DNA of 64,000 bases from NCBI RefSeq assembly GCF_900167455.1, contig NZ_FUWJ01000001.1, positions 1,736,001 through 1,800,000 on the forward strand. Reading direction: 5' to 3'. The stretch's first letter is position 1. Every line of letters starts with the position of its first letter. The notes under the pieces are model-generated. The model did not search any database. It saw only the letters and a list, made by a program, of their open reading frames with translations, and was not told the DNA's origin. The position numbers were made by a program, and so were the translations under genes. Source of the DNA: Enhydrobacter aerosaccus (GTDB taxonomy: Bacteria > Pseudomonadota > Alphaproteobacteria > Reyranellales > Reyranellaceae). Of this stretch, positions 11,151 to 20,252 are shown piece after piece.

Positions 11151-12164
11151 TCACGGTTTCGGGGCCGCTGGGGCCGAAGGCTGCCCTTGTCGCTCGCGCT
11201 GGATTTCCTTCCAGCGTTCGACGTTGCGGTTATGCTCGAGCATGGTTCGAGAAAAGACGTGCCCGCCTTGGCCGTCGGCGACGAAATAGAGCGAGCGATC
11301 ATGTGCCGGATTGGTCACGGCGAGGATGGATGCCCGTCCTGGATTGCAGATCGGCCCCGGCGGAAGACCGGCGACCATGTAGGTGTTGTACGGCGAATTC
11401 GAATTCAGATCGGCGCGGGTGAGCTCACGATTGAAGGAACCCGTGCCTTTGGTGAGACCGTATATGGTGGTGGGGTCGCTCTCGAGCTTCATCTTGAGAC
11501 GCAGACGATTGAGGAAGACCGCGGCGATGCGATTACGCTCCGCCGGGATCGAGGTCTCCTTCTCCACCATGGATGCCAGGATCAGAGCCTCGCGCCGGTT
11601 GGCGAGCGGCAGACCTGCCATGCGCTTGCGCCAGGCTTCGTCGAGCGTCTTCTCCATGCCCTCCTTCATGCGCAGCAGCAGACCGTCGCGCGTGTCGTCA
11701 CGGGAATAGAAGTATGTCTCGGGCAACAGATCGCCTTCCTTGACGTCGATCGTGATGTCCCCCTTCAAGGCATCTGCTTTGCGAACGAGGTCAAGGACTT
11801 CCGCCGTCGTCATGCCTTCCGGCACGGTCAGGCGGCGCTGCACGAGCTTGCCCGACTGCAGCAGTTCAACCAGTCCCTGCATCGACATATGTGCAGGGAT
11901 CTCGTATTCGCCGGCCTTGATCGGCTTCGGATCGGGATCGACCATCAGCGCCACTCGGAAGAGCAGCGGATAGGAAATCACACCCTCGTCATGGAGAACC
12001 TTCGCCATGGTGGAGGGGCCCGCGCCACGCGGGATCACGATCCGCTTGGTCGCGTCGAGCGGCCCCTGCGCCACCAGGAGAGTGTGGCCAAAGAACAGCG
12101 CGCCCCCGATCACTGTCAGAAGCAGCGCAATGAAGAACAGCACCCAACGAAAAAAGCTGAGCAT
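11151..12164 (-). CDS. mltG: endolytic murein transglycosylase MltG
   Basis: This 337-residue inner-membrane enzyme cleaves nascent glycan strands and sets their length. It has one N-terminal transmembrane helix (about 7-30, VLFFIALLLTVIGGALFFG), a LysM-like region, and a YceG catalytic domain. The catalytic glutamate is in ASMVEKET (Glu201), followed by AERNRIAAVFLNRL and the ESDPTTIYGLTKG and YNTYMVAGLPPGPI blocks typical of the family. It lies 15 bp after fabF. This fabF-mltG adjacency is common in proteobacteria (E. coli has pabC between them). Confidence 0.96.
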   Translation of the reverse strand: MLSFFRWVLFFIALLLTVIGGALFFGHTLLVAQGPLDATKRIVIPRGAGPSTMAKVLHDEGVISYPLLFRVALMVDPDPKPIKAGEYEIPAHMSMQGLVELLQSGKLVQRRLTVPEGMTTAEVLDLVRKADALKGDITIDVKEGDLLPETYFYSRDDTRDGLLLRMKEGMEKTLDEAWRKRMAGLPLANRREALILASMVEKETSIPAERNRIAAVFLNRLRLKMKLESDPTTIYGLTKGTGSFNRELTRADLNSNSPYNTYMVAGLPPGPICNPGRASILAVTNPAHDRSLYFVADGQGGHVFSRTMLEHNRNVERWKEIQRERQGQPSAPAAPKP

Positions 12165-12179
12165 GACTCAGCCCTACGG

Positions 12180-13439
12180 CTAGACCGGAGCGACGATCAA
12201 GCAAGCATTGGTACCGCCGAAGCCGAACGAATTGCTCAGGGCATAGCGTACCTGGCGTTGCTTGGCTTGTTTCGGCACCAGATCGATATCGCAACCTTCG
12301 TCCGGCTCATCGAGGTTCAATGTCGGTGGCACGACCTGATCGATAACCGACTTGATCGCATAGATCGCTTCGATCGCACCGGCCGCGCCCAGCAAATGGC
12401 CGGTCGCCGACTTGGTCGACGACATCGACAGCTTGTAGGCGTCGGCACCGAACGTCCTCTTCACCGCTCCGAGTTCGATGACGTCGGCCATGGTCGACGT
12501 GCCATGGGCATTCACGTAATCGATCTGATCGGTGTTGAGATGGGCACGCTTCAGCGCAGCCTTCATCGCCCGCTGCGCGCCATCGCCGTCCTCCGACGGT
12601 GCCGTGATGTGATAGGCGTCGCCCGACAGGCCATAGCCGATGATCTCGGCATAGATCTTCGCGCCGCGCTTCTTGGCGTGCTCGTATTCTTCCAGGATCA
12701 GGCAACCAGCGCCCTCTCCCATGACGAAGCCGTCGCGGCGCTTGTCCCACGGACGTGAAGCCATGGTCGGCGTATCGTTGAAGTCCGTTGAGAGAGCCTT
12801 GCAGGCGTTGAAGCCTGCAATACCGATCCGGCAGATCGCCGCCTCGGCGCCGCCCGCCACCATGACGTCGGCATCATCCCACTCGATGAGCCGAGCCGCA
12901 TCGCCGATGGCATGCGCACCGGTGGCGCAAGCGGTCACGACGGAATGGTTGGGCCCCTTGAATCCGAACTCGATCGAGACCTGTCCGGAGGCGAGATTGA
13001 TCAGCGCCGACGGAATGAAGAACGGACTCACCCGTCGGGGGCCACGCTCCTTCAGTACAAGCGAAGTCTCGTAGATCGTCTGCAACCCGCCGATGCCGGC
13101 CCCGATCATCACGCCGGTCCGGTTGCGCCCCTCCTCATCCTGGGGCTTCCAGCCCGAATCCTCGACCGCCTGCTTCGCGGCAGCCATGGCAAACAGGATG
13201 AACTTGTCGACCTTACGCTGGTCCTTGGGCAGCATGTACAGATCGGCATTGAAATGGCCGGCTTCCCTGTCGCCGACAGGCACCTCGCCCGCGATCTTGG
13301 TCGCGAGGTCGGATGTGTCGAAGGCCTGGATCGCGCGGATACCGGACTCGGCCGCCAGCAGGCGGCGCCAGTTGGTGTCGACGCCGTCTCCCAACGGCGT
13401 CACCATCCCCATGCCGGTTACGACAACTCGCCTTTTCAT
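12180..13439 (-). CDS. fabF: beta-ketoacyl-ACP synthase II
   Basis: This 419-residue condensing enzyme elongates fatty acids using malonyl-ACP. The catalytic triad is Cys171 (VVTACATGAHAIG), His312 (NAHGTSTM) and His348 (SATGHLLGAAGA). It follows acpP by 31 bp and is followed by mltG. Length and motif spacing match FabF rather than FabB. Confidence 0.97.
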   Translation of the reverse strand: MKRRVVVTGMGMVTPLGDGVDTNWRRLLAAESGIRAIQAFDTSDLATKIAGEVPVGDREAGHFNADLYMLPKDQRKVDKFILFAMAAAKQAVEDSGWKPQDEEGRNRTGVMIGAGIGGLQTIYETSLVLKERGPRRVSPFFIPSALINLASGQVSIEFGFKGPNHSVVTACATGAHAIGDAARLIEWDDADVMVAGGAEAAICRIGIAGFNACKALSTDFNDTPTMASRPWDKRRDGFVMGEGAGCLILEEYEHAKKRGAKIYAEIIGYGLSGDAYHITAPSEDGDGAQRAMKAALKRAHLNTDQIDYVNAHGTSTMADVIELGAVKRTFGADAYKLSMSSTKSATGHLLGAAGAIEAIYAIKSVIDQVVPPTLNLDEPDEGCDIDLVPKQAKQRQVRYALSNSFGFGGTNACLIVAPV

Positions 13440-13470
13440 TCGCCTTCCCTTCCGAAGGAACCGGCGTTGA

Positions 13471-13710
13471 TCAGGACTTAGCGTTGCCCTTGATGAAACC
13501 GATGGCGTCGCCGACGGTCTGGATCTTCTCGGCCGCGTCGTCGGGAATTTCGATGCCGAATTCCTCTTCGAACGCCATCACCAGTTCGACGGTGTCGAGG
13601 CTGTCCGCGCCCAGATCGTCGATGAACTTGGCATCTTCCTTGACCTGAGCCGCTTCGACTCCGAGATGCTCGACGACGATCTTCTTAACGCGCTCGGCAA
13701 TATCGCTCAT
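13471..13710 (-). CDS. acpP: acyl carrier protein
   Basis: This 79-residue acidic protein carries growing acyl chains on a phosphopantetheine arm attached to the serine of the DSL motif ([13 protein letters not shown]). The start [10 protein letters not shown] at 13710 is the normal one and is preceded by a GGGAAGGA ribosome site. An in-frame ATG at 13734 would add eight residues and is rejected. It lies between fabG and fabF. The 136-bp gap to fabG leaves room for a separate acpP promoter, as expected for such an abundant protein. Confidence 0.98.
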   Translation of the reverse strand: MSDIAERVKKIVVEHLGVEAAQVKEDAKFIDDLGADSLDTVELVMAFEEEFGIEIPDDAAEKIQTVGDAIGFIKGNAKS

Positions 13711-13846
13711 TGCTTGTCCTTCCCGTATCTTCAAAAACTTCCAATTCGCCGAAGGGGTGGCGATTTCCGGGCTCTCCTAACATAGCTCCCCGGGCAAAAC
13801 CAGCGCTGGAAAGCCCACAGAATCAGGGACTTGCCGGTTCCCGGTT

Positions 13847-14584
13847 TCAAATCATGGCCATACCGCCATTGATATGCAGCGTCTGCCCCGTCACGTAGGC
13901 CGCCTCGTCGCTGGACAAATAGACCACGCCGGCAGCGATCTCCTCCGACGTCCCGAGGCGGCCCGCCGGCACGCGCGTCAGGATGGTCTTCCTCTGCTCT
14001 TCGGTCAGCACGTCGGTCATGGGCGTGGCAATGAAGCCCGGCGCGATGCAATTCACAGTAATGCCGCGCGAAGCCAGTTCCTGGGCGAGCGACTTCGACA
14101 TGCCGATCAGGCCGGCCTTGGCGGCGGCGTAGTTGGCCTGGCCAGGATTGCCGGTAACGCCCACGATCGACGTGATGTTGATCACCCGGCCGAGACGACG
14201 CTTCATCATCCCGCGCATTACCGCGCGCGTAAGCTTAAAGGTGCCGGTGAGATTGACCTGCAGGACCTTCTCCCACTCCTCGTCCTTCATGCGCATCGAG
14301 ATGTTGTCGCGCGTGATGCCGGCATTGTTCACCAGGATATCGATCTTGCCCATTGCCGCCTCCGCCTCCTTGGCGAGACGCTCGATATCGGCAGGGTCAT
14401 CCATTCTCGCAGCGATGGCATGAGCACGTTCGCCCAGCGCCGTTTTCAGCTGATCGAGCGCATCCGCGCGCGTGCCTGCAAGCGCCACGGTGGCGCCCTG
14501 CGCGTGCAAGGCACGGGCAATGGCGCCGCCGATACCGCCGGTCGCGCCGGTCACGAGTGCCGTCTTGCCGCTGAGATCAAACAT
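13847..14584 (-). CDS. fabG: 3-oxoacyl-ACP reductase
   Basis: This 245-residue short-chain dehydrogenase reduces 3-oxoacyl-ACP with NADPH. The cofactor loop is TGATGGIGG (12-20) and the NNAG motif is at 86-89. The catalytic residues are Ser139, Tyr152 and Lys156 in ITSIVGVTGNPGQANYAAAKAG, with the PGFIATPMTD block near the C-terminus. It starts 12 bp after fabD. Confidence 0.97.
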   Translation of the reverse strand: MFDLSGKTALVTGATGGIGGAIARALHAQGATVALAGTRADALDQLKTALGERAHAIAARMDDPADIERLAKEAEAAMGKIDILVNNAGITRDNISMRMKDEEWEKVLQVNLTGTFKLTRAVMRGMMKRRLGRVINITSIVGVTGNPGQANYAAAKAGLIGMSKSLAQELASRGITVNCIAPGFIATPMTDVLTEEQRKTILTRVPAGRLGTSEEIAAGVVYLSSDEAAYVTGQTLHINGGMAMI

Positions 14585-14596
14585 GGGCGTCCGTCC

Positions 14597-15538
14597 TCAA
14601 ACCGTCTTCAGAAAAGCTTCGATATCCGCCGGCGTATTGAGTGCGAGCCCGACCATTTCCTTGTCGATCCGCTTCACCAGGCCGGACAGGACCTTGCCGG
14701 AGCCGCACTCGACCAGCGTGTCGACGCCGGCCGACCGCATGTACTGCACGCTCTCGCGCCACCGCACCAGGCCCGTCACCTGCTCCACCAGGCGCTCCTT
14801 GATATCGGCGGGATTGGTGATTTCCGCGGCAAGGACATTCGACACCAGGGGGACCCGCGGCGTCTGTAGCGTGACCTTCTCCAGCGCGGCCTGCATTGCG
14901 TCGGCCGCCGGCTGCATGAGGGGGCAATGGAATGGCGCGCTTACAGGCAGGAGCATGCCGCGCTTGCAGCCCTTCGCCTTGGCCGCCTCGATCGTCCGCT
15001 CCACGGCGCCCTTGTGACCGCTGACGACGACCTGCCCGCCACCGTTATCATTCGCGACGGCGACGATTTCTCCCTGGGCGGCCTCCCGACACGCGTCCTG
15101 GGCCGGCTCCAGCTCGATGCCCAGAAGGGCTGCCATCGCGCCGATCCCGACGGGTACGGCTTTCTGCATCGCCTGACCGCGGAGTTTCAGCAGCCGGGCC
15201 GCATCGCTCACCGCCAAGGCACCGGCGGCGGCCAGGGCGGAATATTCCCCCAGGGAGTGGCCGGCGACGTGCGAGGCGAGGGCCGGCAGGGGTTTCCCAC
15301 CATCCTTTTCGATGATCCTGACGACCGCCATGCTGACGGCCATCAAGGCAGGTTGGGCGTTCTCGGTCAGAACGAGCTCCGATTCCGGCCCTTCCCGCAT
15401 CAATTTCGACAGATTTTGCTTCAGGGCCTCATCCACCTCCCCGAACACATCGCGAGCGGTCTCGAACGCTCCGGCCAGATCGGCACCCATGCCGACGGCC
15501 TGGGATCCCTGTCCCGGAAATACAAATGCACGACTCAT
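14597..15538 (-). CDS. fabD: malonyl-CoA:ACP transacylase
   Basis: This 313-residue enzyme loads malonyl groups onto ACP. FPGQGSQ is at the N-terminus, the nucleophile Ser95 lies in GHSLGEYSAL (93-102), and the catalytic His204 in VSAPFHCPLM. It is the first gene of the minus-strand fabD-fabG-acpP-fabF-mltG-J-protein cluster and is divergent from rpsF, with about 260 bp between the two starts. Confidence 0.97.
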   Translation of the reverse strand: MSRAFVFPGQGSQAVGMGADLAGAFETARDVFGEVDEALKQNLSKLMREGPESELVLTENAQPALMAVSMAVVRIIEKDGGKPLPALASHVAGHSLGEYSALAAAGALAVSDAARLLKLRGQAMQKAVPVGIGAMAALLGIELEPAQDACREAAQGEIVAVANDNGGGQVVVSGHKGAVERTIEAAKAKGCKRGMLLPVSAPFHCPLMQPAADAMQAALEKVTLQTPRVPLVSNVLAAEITNPADIKERLVEQVTGLVRWRESVQYMRSAGVDTLVECGSGKVLSGLVKRIDKEMVGLALNTPADIEAFLKTV

Positions 15539-15610
15539 GGGCCACTTCCCCCGGTTCTTGGCCTGAAGCGGCGGTCCCTATATCCCAGTCGGACCGCGCC
15601 GGGAACGGCC

Positions 15611-15638
15611 TTGATTCACGGCTGACAGCCTGTATAAC
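15611..15638 (+). promoter_or_regulatory. sigma-70-like promoter of the rpsF operon
   Basis: TTGATT (15611-15616) and TATAAC (15633-15638) are separated by 16 bp, and TG directly precedes the -10 box. Transcription would start near 15645, leaving a leader of about 155 nt before rpsF. Confidence 0.6.
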
Positions 15639-15799
15639 CCCCGCTCTTCGGGGCCTAAATCGGCCCCGATCTCCTTGCCGGCCCAATTTCGGGGAATTCG
15701 CCTCGACGAGGGGTCGGCTAGATCCGGGTGGTTGCCGGTCGATCCCTCTTCCAGGGGCACGACGAACTCCGGGTCGTTAATATCCATAAGGAGCCTAAT
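15639..15799 (+). promoter_or_regulatory. structured 5' leader of rpsF-rpsR-rplI
   Basis: The leader holds two overlapping short inverted repeats. CCCCG-N5-CGGGG spans 15639-15653 and GGGGCC-N6-GGCCCC spans 15650-15667, so the two can form alternative hairpins. It ends in AAGGAG at 15788-15793, 6 nt before the TTG start. In many bacteria the bS6:bS18 complex binds an RNA structure in this leader to repress its own operon. Whether this leader contains that structure is not established here. Confidence 0.35.
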
Positions 15800-16240
15800 T
15801 TGGCACTTTACGAAAACGTCTTCATCGCGCGCCAGGACGTCCCGGCGACGCAGGTGGAGGCTCTGACCAACCAGTTCTCGGAACTGGTGACCAACCTCGG
15901 CGGCACCGTCTCCAAGAAGGAGTATTGGGGTCTCCGTTCGCTCACCTTCCGGATCAAGAAGAACCGCAAGGGCCACTATACGCTCCTGAACATCGACGCC
16001 CCGGCGGCGGCGGTGAAGGAACTGGAGCGCACGATGTCCATCAACGAAGACATCCTCCGCTACCTCACGGTGCGGGTCGACACCCTCGAAGAGGGTCCGT
16101 CGGCCGTCATGCTGCGCGCCAGCGAGAAATCCGACCGTCCGAGCGATCGCGGTGATCGTGGCGGCTGGGGCGACCGCCCGCCGCGTCGCGAGCGTCCCCG
16201 CTTCGGCGAGGAAACCCCTGTCGCGGGAGAAGAAGAATGA
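15800..16240 (+). CDS. rpsF: 30S ribosomal protein bS6 (TTG start)
   Basis: The start is TTG at 15800, with AAGGAG exactly 6 nt upstream, giving [14 protein letters not shown], the normal bS6 N-terminus. An ATG at 15728 in the same frame would add 24 unrelated residues and is rejected. The core (about residues 1-95) carries the bS6 pattern [20 protein letters not shown] and [14 protein letters not shown] charged, Gly/Arg/Asp-rich tail (about 105-146, [20 protein letters not shown]) follows, as is usual in alphaproteobacteria. In the 30S subunit bS6 pairs with bS18. The stop overlaps the rpsR start (ATGA). Confidence 0.97.
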   Translation: MALYENVFIARQDVPATQVEALTNQFSELVTNLGGTVSKKEYWGLRSLTFRIKKNRKGHYTLLNIDAPAAAVKELERTMSINEDILRYLTVRVDTLEEGPSAVMLRASEKSDRPSDRGDRGGWGDRPPRRERPRFGEETPVAGEEE

Positions 16241-16470
16241 GCGCCCAGCGTCGTCCCTTTACTCGCCGCCGCAAGAGCTGCCCGTTCTCCGGCGCAAACG
16301 CGCCGAAGATCGACTACAAGGACGTCCGGCTCCTGCAGCGCTTCATTTCCGAGCGCGGCAAGATCGTGCCGAGCCGGATTTCAGCCGTTTCGTCCAAGAA
16401 GCAGCGTGAACTCGCCCAGGCGATCAAGCGCGCCCGCTTCCTGGCGCTCCTGCCCTACGTGATCTCCTAA
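16237..16470 (+). CDS. rpsR: 30S ribosomal protein bS18
   Basis: A 77-residue basic protein with the signature [20 protein letters not shown] and the ending [14 protein letters not shown]. Its ATG overlaps the rpsF stop by 4 nt, which ties the synthesis of the two binding partners together. rplI follows 12 bp later. Confidence 0.98.
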   Translation: MSAQRRPFTRRRKSCPFSGANAPKIDYKDVRLLQRFISERGKIVPSRISAVSSKKQRELAQAIKRARFLALLPYVIS

Positions 16471-16482
16471 GGAGCGCGCATC

Positions 16483-17118
16483 ATGCCGATGAACGTCATC
16501 CTCCTGGAGCGTGTGCCCAAGCTCGGCCAGATGGGCGATGTTGTGAAGGTGAAGCCCGGCTTCGCCCGCAACTTCCTTCTGCCGCAGAAGAAGGCCCTGC
16601 GCGCCACTAAGGACAACATTGCCTACTTCGAGTCGCAGCGTAAGGTGCTGGAGGCGCAGAACCTCGAGCGCCGCAGCGAGGCCGAAGCGGCTGGAGAGAA
16701 GATCAAGGACCTCAAGGTCACCTTGATCCGGCAGGCTTCCGAAGCACTGCAACTCTACGGCTCTGTCACTTCCCGTGACATCGCCGATGCAGCCGCGGCA
16801 GCGGGCGTCAAGCTCGCCCGCGGCCAAGTCGAACTCGACAAGCCGATCAAGTCGCTCGGCGCCCATCCCATCAAGGTCCACCTCCATCCGGAGGTCGTGG
16901 TCGAGATTACCGCTCTGGTCGCGCGCTCGCCGGACGAGGCCGAGTTCCTCGCCAAGGGCGGTGCTCTGGTGGCGGAGACCGAGCGGGCGGCACTGGAGGC
17001 TGCGGAAGCGGCCCAGCGGGCGGCTGAACAGGCCGCTGCTCTGTTCGAGCCCAAGCCCGCCGAGGGCGAGGCCACTGAGGCCGGCACGGAAGAAGCGGCC
17101 GCCGAGGAAGAAAAATAG
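16483..17118 (+). CDS. rplI: 50S ribosomal protein bL9 with acidic extension
   Basis: The N-terminal domain (MNVILLERVPKLGQMGDVVKVKPGFARNFLLP) binds 23S rRNA. A long helix and the C-terminal domain (GSVTSRDIADA, HPIKVHLHPEV) follow. After about residue 155 the protein continues with an Ala/Glu-rich tail to 211 residues, compared with about 150 in E. coli. Such tails are frequent in alphaproteobacterial bL9. AAGGAG lies 8 nt before ATG 16483, and ATG 16489 is an alternative start. A strong terminator follows. Confidence 0.97.
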   Translation: MPMNVILLERVPKLGQMGDVVKVKPGFARNFLLPQKKALRATKDNIAYFESQRKVLEAQNLERRSEAEAAGEKIKDLKVTLIRQASEALQLYGSVTSRDIADAAAAAGVKLARGQVELDKPIKSLGAHPIKVHLHPEVVVEITALVARSPDEAEFLAKGGALVAETERAALEAAEAAQRAAEQAAALFEPKPAEGEATEAGTEEAAAEEEK

Positions 17119-17124
17119 GCCGAT

Positions 17125-17143
17125 CCGGATCCTTCGGATCCGG
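17125..17143 (+). other. short perfect hairpin after rplI
   Basis: An 8-bp perfect stem (CCGGATCC and GGATCCGG) with a three-base loop begins 6 bp after the rplI stop and precedes the main terminator. It may stabilise the 3' end of the mRNA. There is no U-tract of its own. Confidence 0.5.
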
Positions 17144-17153
17144 CCAGCCGATA

Positions 17154-17195
17154 ACGCCCGCCGTTGCGCGCCCGCAACGGCGGGCGTTTTTATTT
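17154..17195 (+). terminator. intrinsic terminator of rpsF-rpsR-rplI
   Basis: A perfect 15-bp GC-rich stem (ACGCCCGCCGTTGCG at 17154-17168, its complement at 17173-17187) with a four-base loop runs straight into a TTTTTATTT tract. This is the strongest terminator in the window. Confidence 0.93.
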
Positions 17196-17356
17196 GTTCT
17201 TATCCATGCTGCACAAACTTTCGGGGACGACCGCAAGCAATTTTCTTTCGACAGCCCTTTGCATTGAAAATGCCAATCGGATTAACATTTAAGGCGAGAA
17301 CGTGGCATTACCGGTGGAAGTGAGCACCTTCACCGGCTTGTGAGGATGGACCGACG

Positions 17357-18598
17357 ATGCTGTTAGCGAAGGTTCTTTCCCGCGTATTGGGGGAAGGCCA
17401 ACTCACGATCATCGATGCGGCCGGTCAATCGCATCGCATCCGGGGGCCCCGTCCCGGCCCCGGCGTTACCATGCGAGTGCACGACCGATGGACCGCTCTG
17501 CGGCTCGTGCTTCGCCCCCGCTTGGCGTTTGGCGAAGCCTACATGGATGGCAAGCTTACGGTCGAAGACGGCGATATTTACGATCTCCTCGATTTGCTGG
17601 GCCGGAACATGGCCGCGCTCGAGCAGACCCCTTTCGTCCGCTGGTCCTATGGGTTCCAGAAACTGATCCGGGCTATCGAACAGCACAACCCGATCGGGAC
17701 CGCGCAGCGCAATGTTGCGCATCACTACGATCTAAAGGATCAGCTCTACGACTTCTTTCTCGATCGCGACCGCCAGTATTCCTGCGCCTATTTCAGGACC
17801 GGCAAGGAGCCGATCGAGCAGGCGCAGACCGACAAGAAACAGCATATCGCGGCCAAGCTCCTGCTGAAGCCGGGACAGAAGGTCCTGGACATCGGATCCG
17901 GTTGGGGCGGCATGGGCCTTTTCCTCGGGCAGCAGTTCGGGGTCGATGTCACCGGCGTGACGCTCTCGAAGGAGCAGCTCGCCGTCTCGAGCCGCCGCGC
18001 CCTGGAAGGCGGCCTAGCGGATCGGGTCCGCTTCAAGTTGCTGGATTACCGTCAGGAGAGCGCCCAGTACGATCGCATCGTCTCCGTCGGTATGTTCGAG
18101 CATGTGGGCGCAGCCCATTACCTGGAGTACTTCCGCAAGGTGAAGGACCTCCTGAAGGAAGACGGTGTGATGCTGCTGCATGCCATCGGCCGGATGGAGC
18201 CGCCGGGCGGCACCAACACCTGGCTCAAGAAGTACATATTTCCGGGTGGCTATACCCCCGCCCTCTCGGAGGTCCTGTCGGCGATCGAAAGGGTCGGGCT
18301 GTGGGCGACGGATATCGAGATCCTGCGTCTGCACTACGCGGAAACCTTGCGGCTTTGGCGCCAGCGCTTCCTGTCGAACCGGGAGCGCATCAAGCAGATG
18401 GCCGGCTATGACGACCGGTTCTGCCGGATGTGGGAATTCTACCTGGCCGGGTGCGAAGTGGCTTTCCGGTACATGAATCAAATGGTGTTCCAGATTCAGA
18501 TCGCCCGCAGACAGGACGCCGTGCCGCTGGTCCGCGACTACATGGTGGATGCAGAACGCGGTGCCGCGACCGTCACCTCGTCCATGGCCGCCGAGTAG
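17357..18598 (+). CDS. cfa: cyclopropane-fatty-acyl-phospholipid synthase
   Basis: This 413-residue SAM-dependent methyltransferase adds a methylene bridge to unsaturated acyl chains of membrane phospholipids. The SAM site is VLDIGSGWGGMGLFLG (about 177-192). The family motifs HHYDLKDQLYDFFLD, the YSCAYF segment and the MFEHVGAAHYLEYF block (with the active-site glutamate) are present. An N-terminal lipid-binding region (about 1-100) precedes the catalytic domain. It stands alone after the rplI terminator, with a 160-bp upstream region. That region holds an imperfect hairpin at 17311-17336 close to the start. Confidence 0.94.
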   Translation: MLLAKVLSRVLGEGQLTIIDAAGQSHRIRGPRPGPGVTMRVHDRWTALRLVLRPRLAFGEAYMDGKLTVEDGDIYDLLDLLGRNMAALEQTPFVRWSYGFQKLIRAIEQHNPIGTAQRNVAHHYDLKDQLYDFFLDRDRQYSCAYFRTGKEPIEQAQTDKKQHIAAKLLLKPGQKVLDIGSGWGGMGLFLGQQFGVDVTGVTLSKEQLAVSSRRALEGGLADRVRFKLLDYRQESAQYDRIVSVGMFEHVGAAHYLEYFRKVKDLLKEDGVMLLHAIGRMEPPGGTNTWLKKYIFPGGYTPALSEVLSAIERVGLWATDIEILRLHYAETLRLWRQRFLSNRERIKQMAGYDDRFCRMWEFYLAGCEVAFRYMNQMVFQIQIARRQDAVPLVRDYMVDAERGAATVTSSMAAE

Positions 18599-18714
18599 CT
18601 TCCTCCTGGTTAACAGGATGTGAAAAACTTGGCTGTGGGTAGCTGACAGCTTCTGGTTTCGTTCTTAAAAACGACAGTGGAGTTCGTACCCCTCTAGCTT
18701 GAAAAGGCTCTACC

Positions 18715-20244
18715 ATGGAGCCAGAGAAAAAAGCCGATCAGGCCGACGACAGGATCATCAAGCTCGCTGCTGTCCGCGAGCCGCCCCAGAACCCCGAGGC
18801 GGAGCAGGCTCTGCTCGGGTCGATCCTCATCAACAACGCTGCCTATCATCGCGTCGGCGAGTTCCTGAAGGGCGAGCACTTTGCCAATCCCCTGCATGGC
18901 AAGCTGTTCGATGACATTGCCCGCCTGATCGAGAAAGGTCAGGTCGTAAGCGTCATCACCCTCAAGACGTATCTCGAACACGACGAGGCCATGAAGGAAG
19001 CCGGGGGAGCGGAATTCCTGGCCAATCTCGCGGCCGCCTCGGTGCATGTCATCGACGCCGAGCAGTATGGTCGCGTGATCCACGACCTGTATCTGCGCCG
19101 CCAGCTCATCGAGCTCGGGCACGACGTCATCAACGGCGCCTTCAAGCCCACCATCGAAGAAAGTGCGGTCGAACAGATCGAGCTCGCTGAGAAGCATCTC
19201 TACGACCTCGCCAGCATCGGCCAGATCGAAGGCGGCTTCAAACCGTTCCGCGCCGCCCTCACCGAGGCCATGACCGCAGCGGAGTCGGCCTATCACCGTG
19301 TCGGCCAGCTCACGGGCGTGGCAACCGGACTGTTCCAACTCGATCAGCTCCTGGGCGGCCTGCACAGGTCCGATCTGATCATCCTTGCCGGCCGTCCCTC
19401 GATGGGAAAGACCGCGCTCGCGACCAACATGGCGTTCAATGCCGTCAAGGCGTATCGCGAAGAACACGATCCCAACGGCGGCTCCAAGGTGGTCGACGGT
19501 GCGGTCGTCGGCTTCTTCTCGCTGGAAATGTCGGCCGAGCAGCTCGCCACTCGTATCCTGTCGGAACAGGCGATGGTGTCGTCGGAGAAAATTCGGCGCG
19601 GCGAGATGATCAGCAGCGACTTCGACAAGGTGCTGACGGTCAGCCAGGAACTCGAGCACCTCAATCTGTTCATCGACGATACCCCTGCCCTCACGATCGC
19701 CGGCCTGCGCACGCGTGCCAGGCGTCTGAAGCGCATGCACGGTCTTGGCCTTCTGGTCGTCGACTATCTCCAGCTGCTCAATCCGTCCGGCCGTTCGCGG
19801 CAGGAAAACCGCGTGCAGGAAATTTCCGAAATCACGCGCGGCCTCAAGACTCTGGCCAAGGAACTGGACGTCCCGGTGATCGCCCTGTCACAGCTCAGCC
19901 GTGCCGTCGAACAGCGTGAAGACAAACGGCCTCAGCTCTCCGATCTGCGAGAGTCCGGCTCGATCGAGCAGGACGCCGACGTCGTGATGTTCGTCTATCG
20001 CGAAGAATACTATCTCACCCGCTCCGAGCCGAGCCGACGCCCCGAGGAAAACGACCAGCACTACAATGAGCGCCATGATGCGTGGCGTCAGCGCTGCGAG
20101 CAGACCTACGGCAAGGCCGAAGTCATCGTTGCCAAGCAGCGTCACGGCCCGACCGGCATCGTGCGGCTGTCGTTCGATGGATCGATCACCAAGTTTGGCA
20201 ATCTGGCGGCCGACGAAGACCGGCCGGATGAGCCTGCATTCTAG
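18715..20244 (+). CDS. dnaB: replicative DNA helicase DnaB
   Basis: This 509-residue hexameric helicase unwinds DNA ahead of the replication fork. The N-terminal primase-interaction domain (about 25-130) starts PPQNPEAEQALLGSILI. The RecA-like core has Walker A GRPSMGKT (226-233), the SLEMSAEQLATR segment, Walker B LLVVDYLQLL, and the ALSQLSRAVEQREDKRPQLSDLRESGSIEQDAD block. A short insert with charged residues (SRRPEENDQHYNERHDAWRQR) before the last strand is usual in alphaproteobacteria. The adjacent downstream gene is alr. Confidence 0.97.
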   Translation: MEPEKKADQADDRIIKLAAVREPPQNPEAEQALLGSILINNAAYHRVGEFLKGEHFANPLHGKLFDDIARLIEKGQVVSVITLKTYLEHDEAMKEAGGAEFLANLAAASVHVIDAEQYGRVIHDLYLRRQLIELGHDVINGAFKPTIEESAVEQIELAEKHLYDLASIGQIEGGFKPFRAALTEAMTAAESAYHRVGQLTGVATGLFQLDQLLGGLHRSDLIILAGRPSMGKTALATNMAFNAVKAYREEHDPNGGSKVVDGAVVGFFSLEMSAEQLATRILSEQAMVSSEKIRRGEMISSDFDKVLTVSQELEHLNLFIDDTPALTIAGLRTRARRLKRMHGLGLLVVDYLQLLNPSGRSRQENRVQEISEITRGLKTLAKELDVPVIALSQLSRAVEQREDKRPQLSDLRESGSIEQDADVVMFVYREEYYLTRSEPSRRPEENDQHYNERHDAWRQRCEQTYGKAEVIVAKQRHGPTGIVRLSFDGSITKFGNLAADEDRPDEPAF

Positions 20245-20252
20245 AGTACTCA

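Noticed and set aside
15728..15799. ATG 15728 as the rpsF start
   Set aside because: It would add 24 residues foreign to bS6, while TTG 15800 has a perfect ribosome site and gives the family N-terminus.
17311..17336. Imperfect hairpin before cfa as a riboswitch or terminator
   Set aside because: The stem has two mismatches and almost no loop, no U-tract follows, and no known riboswitch pattern is visible.
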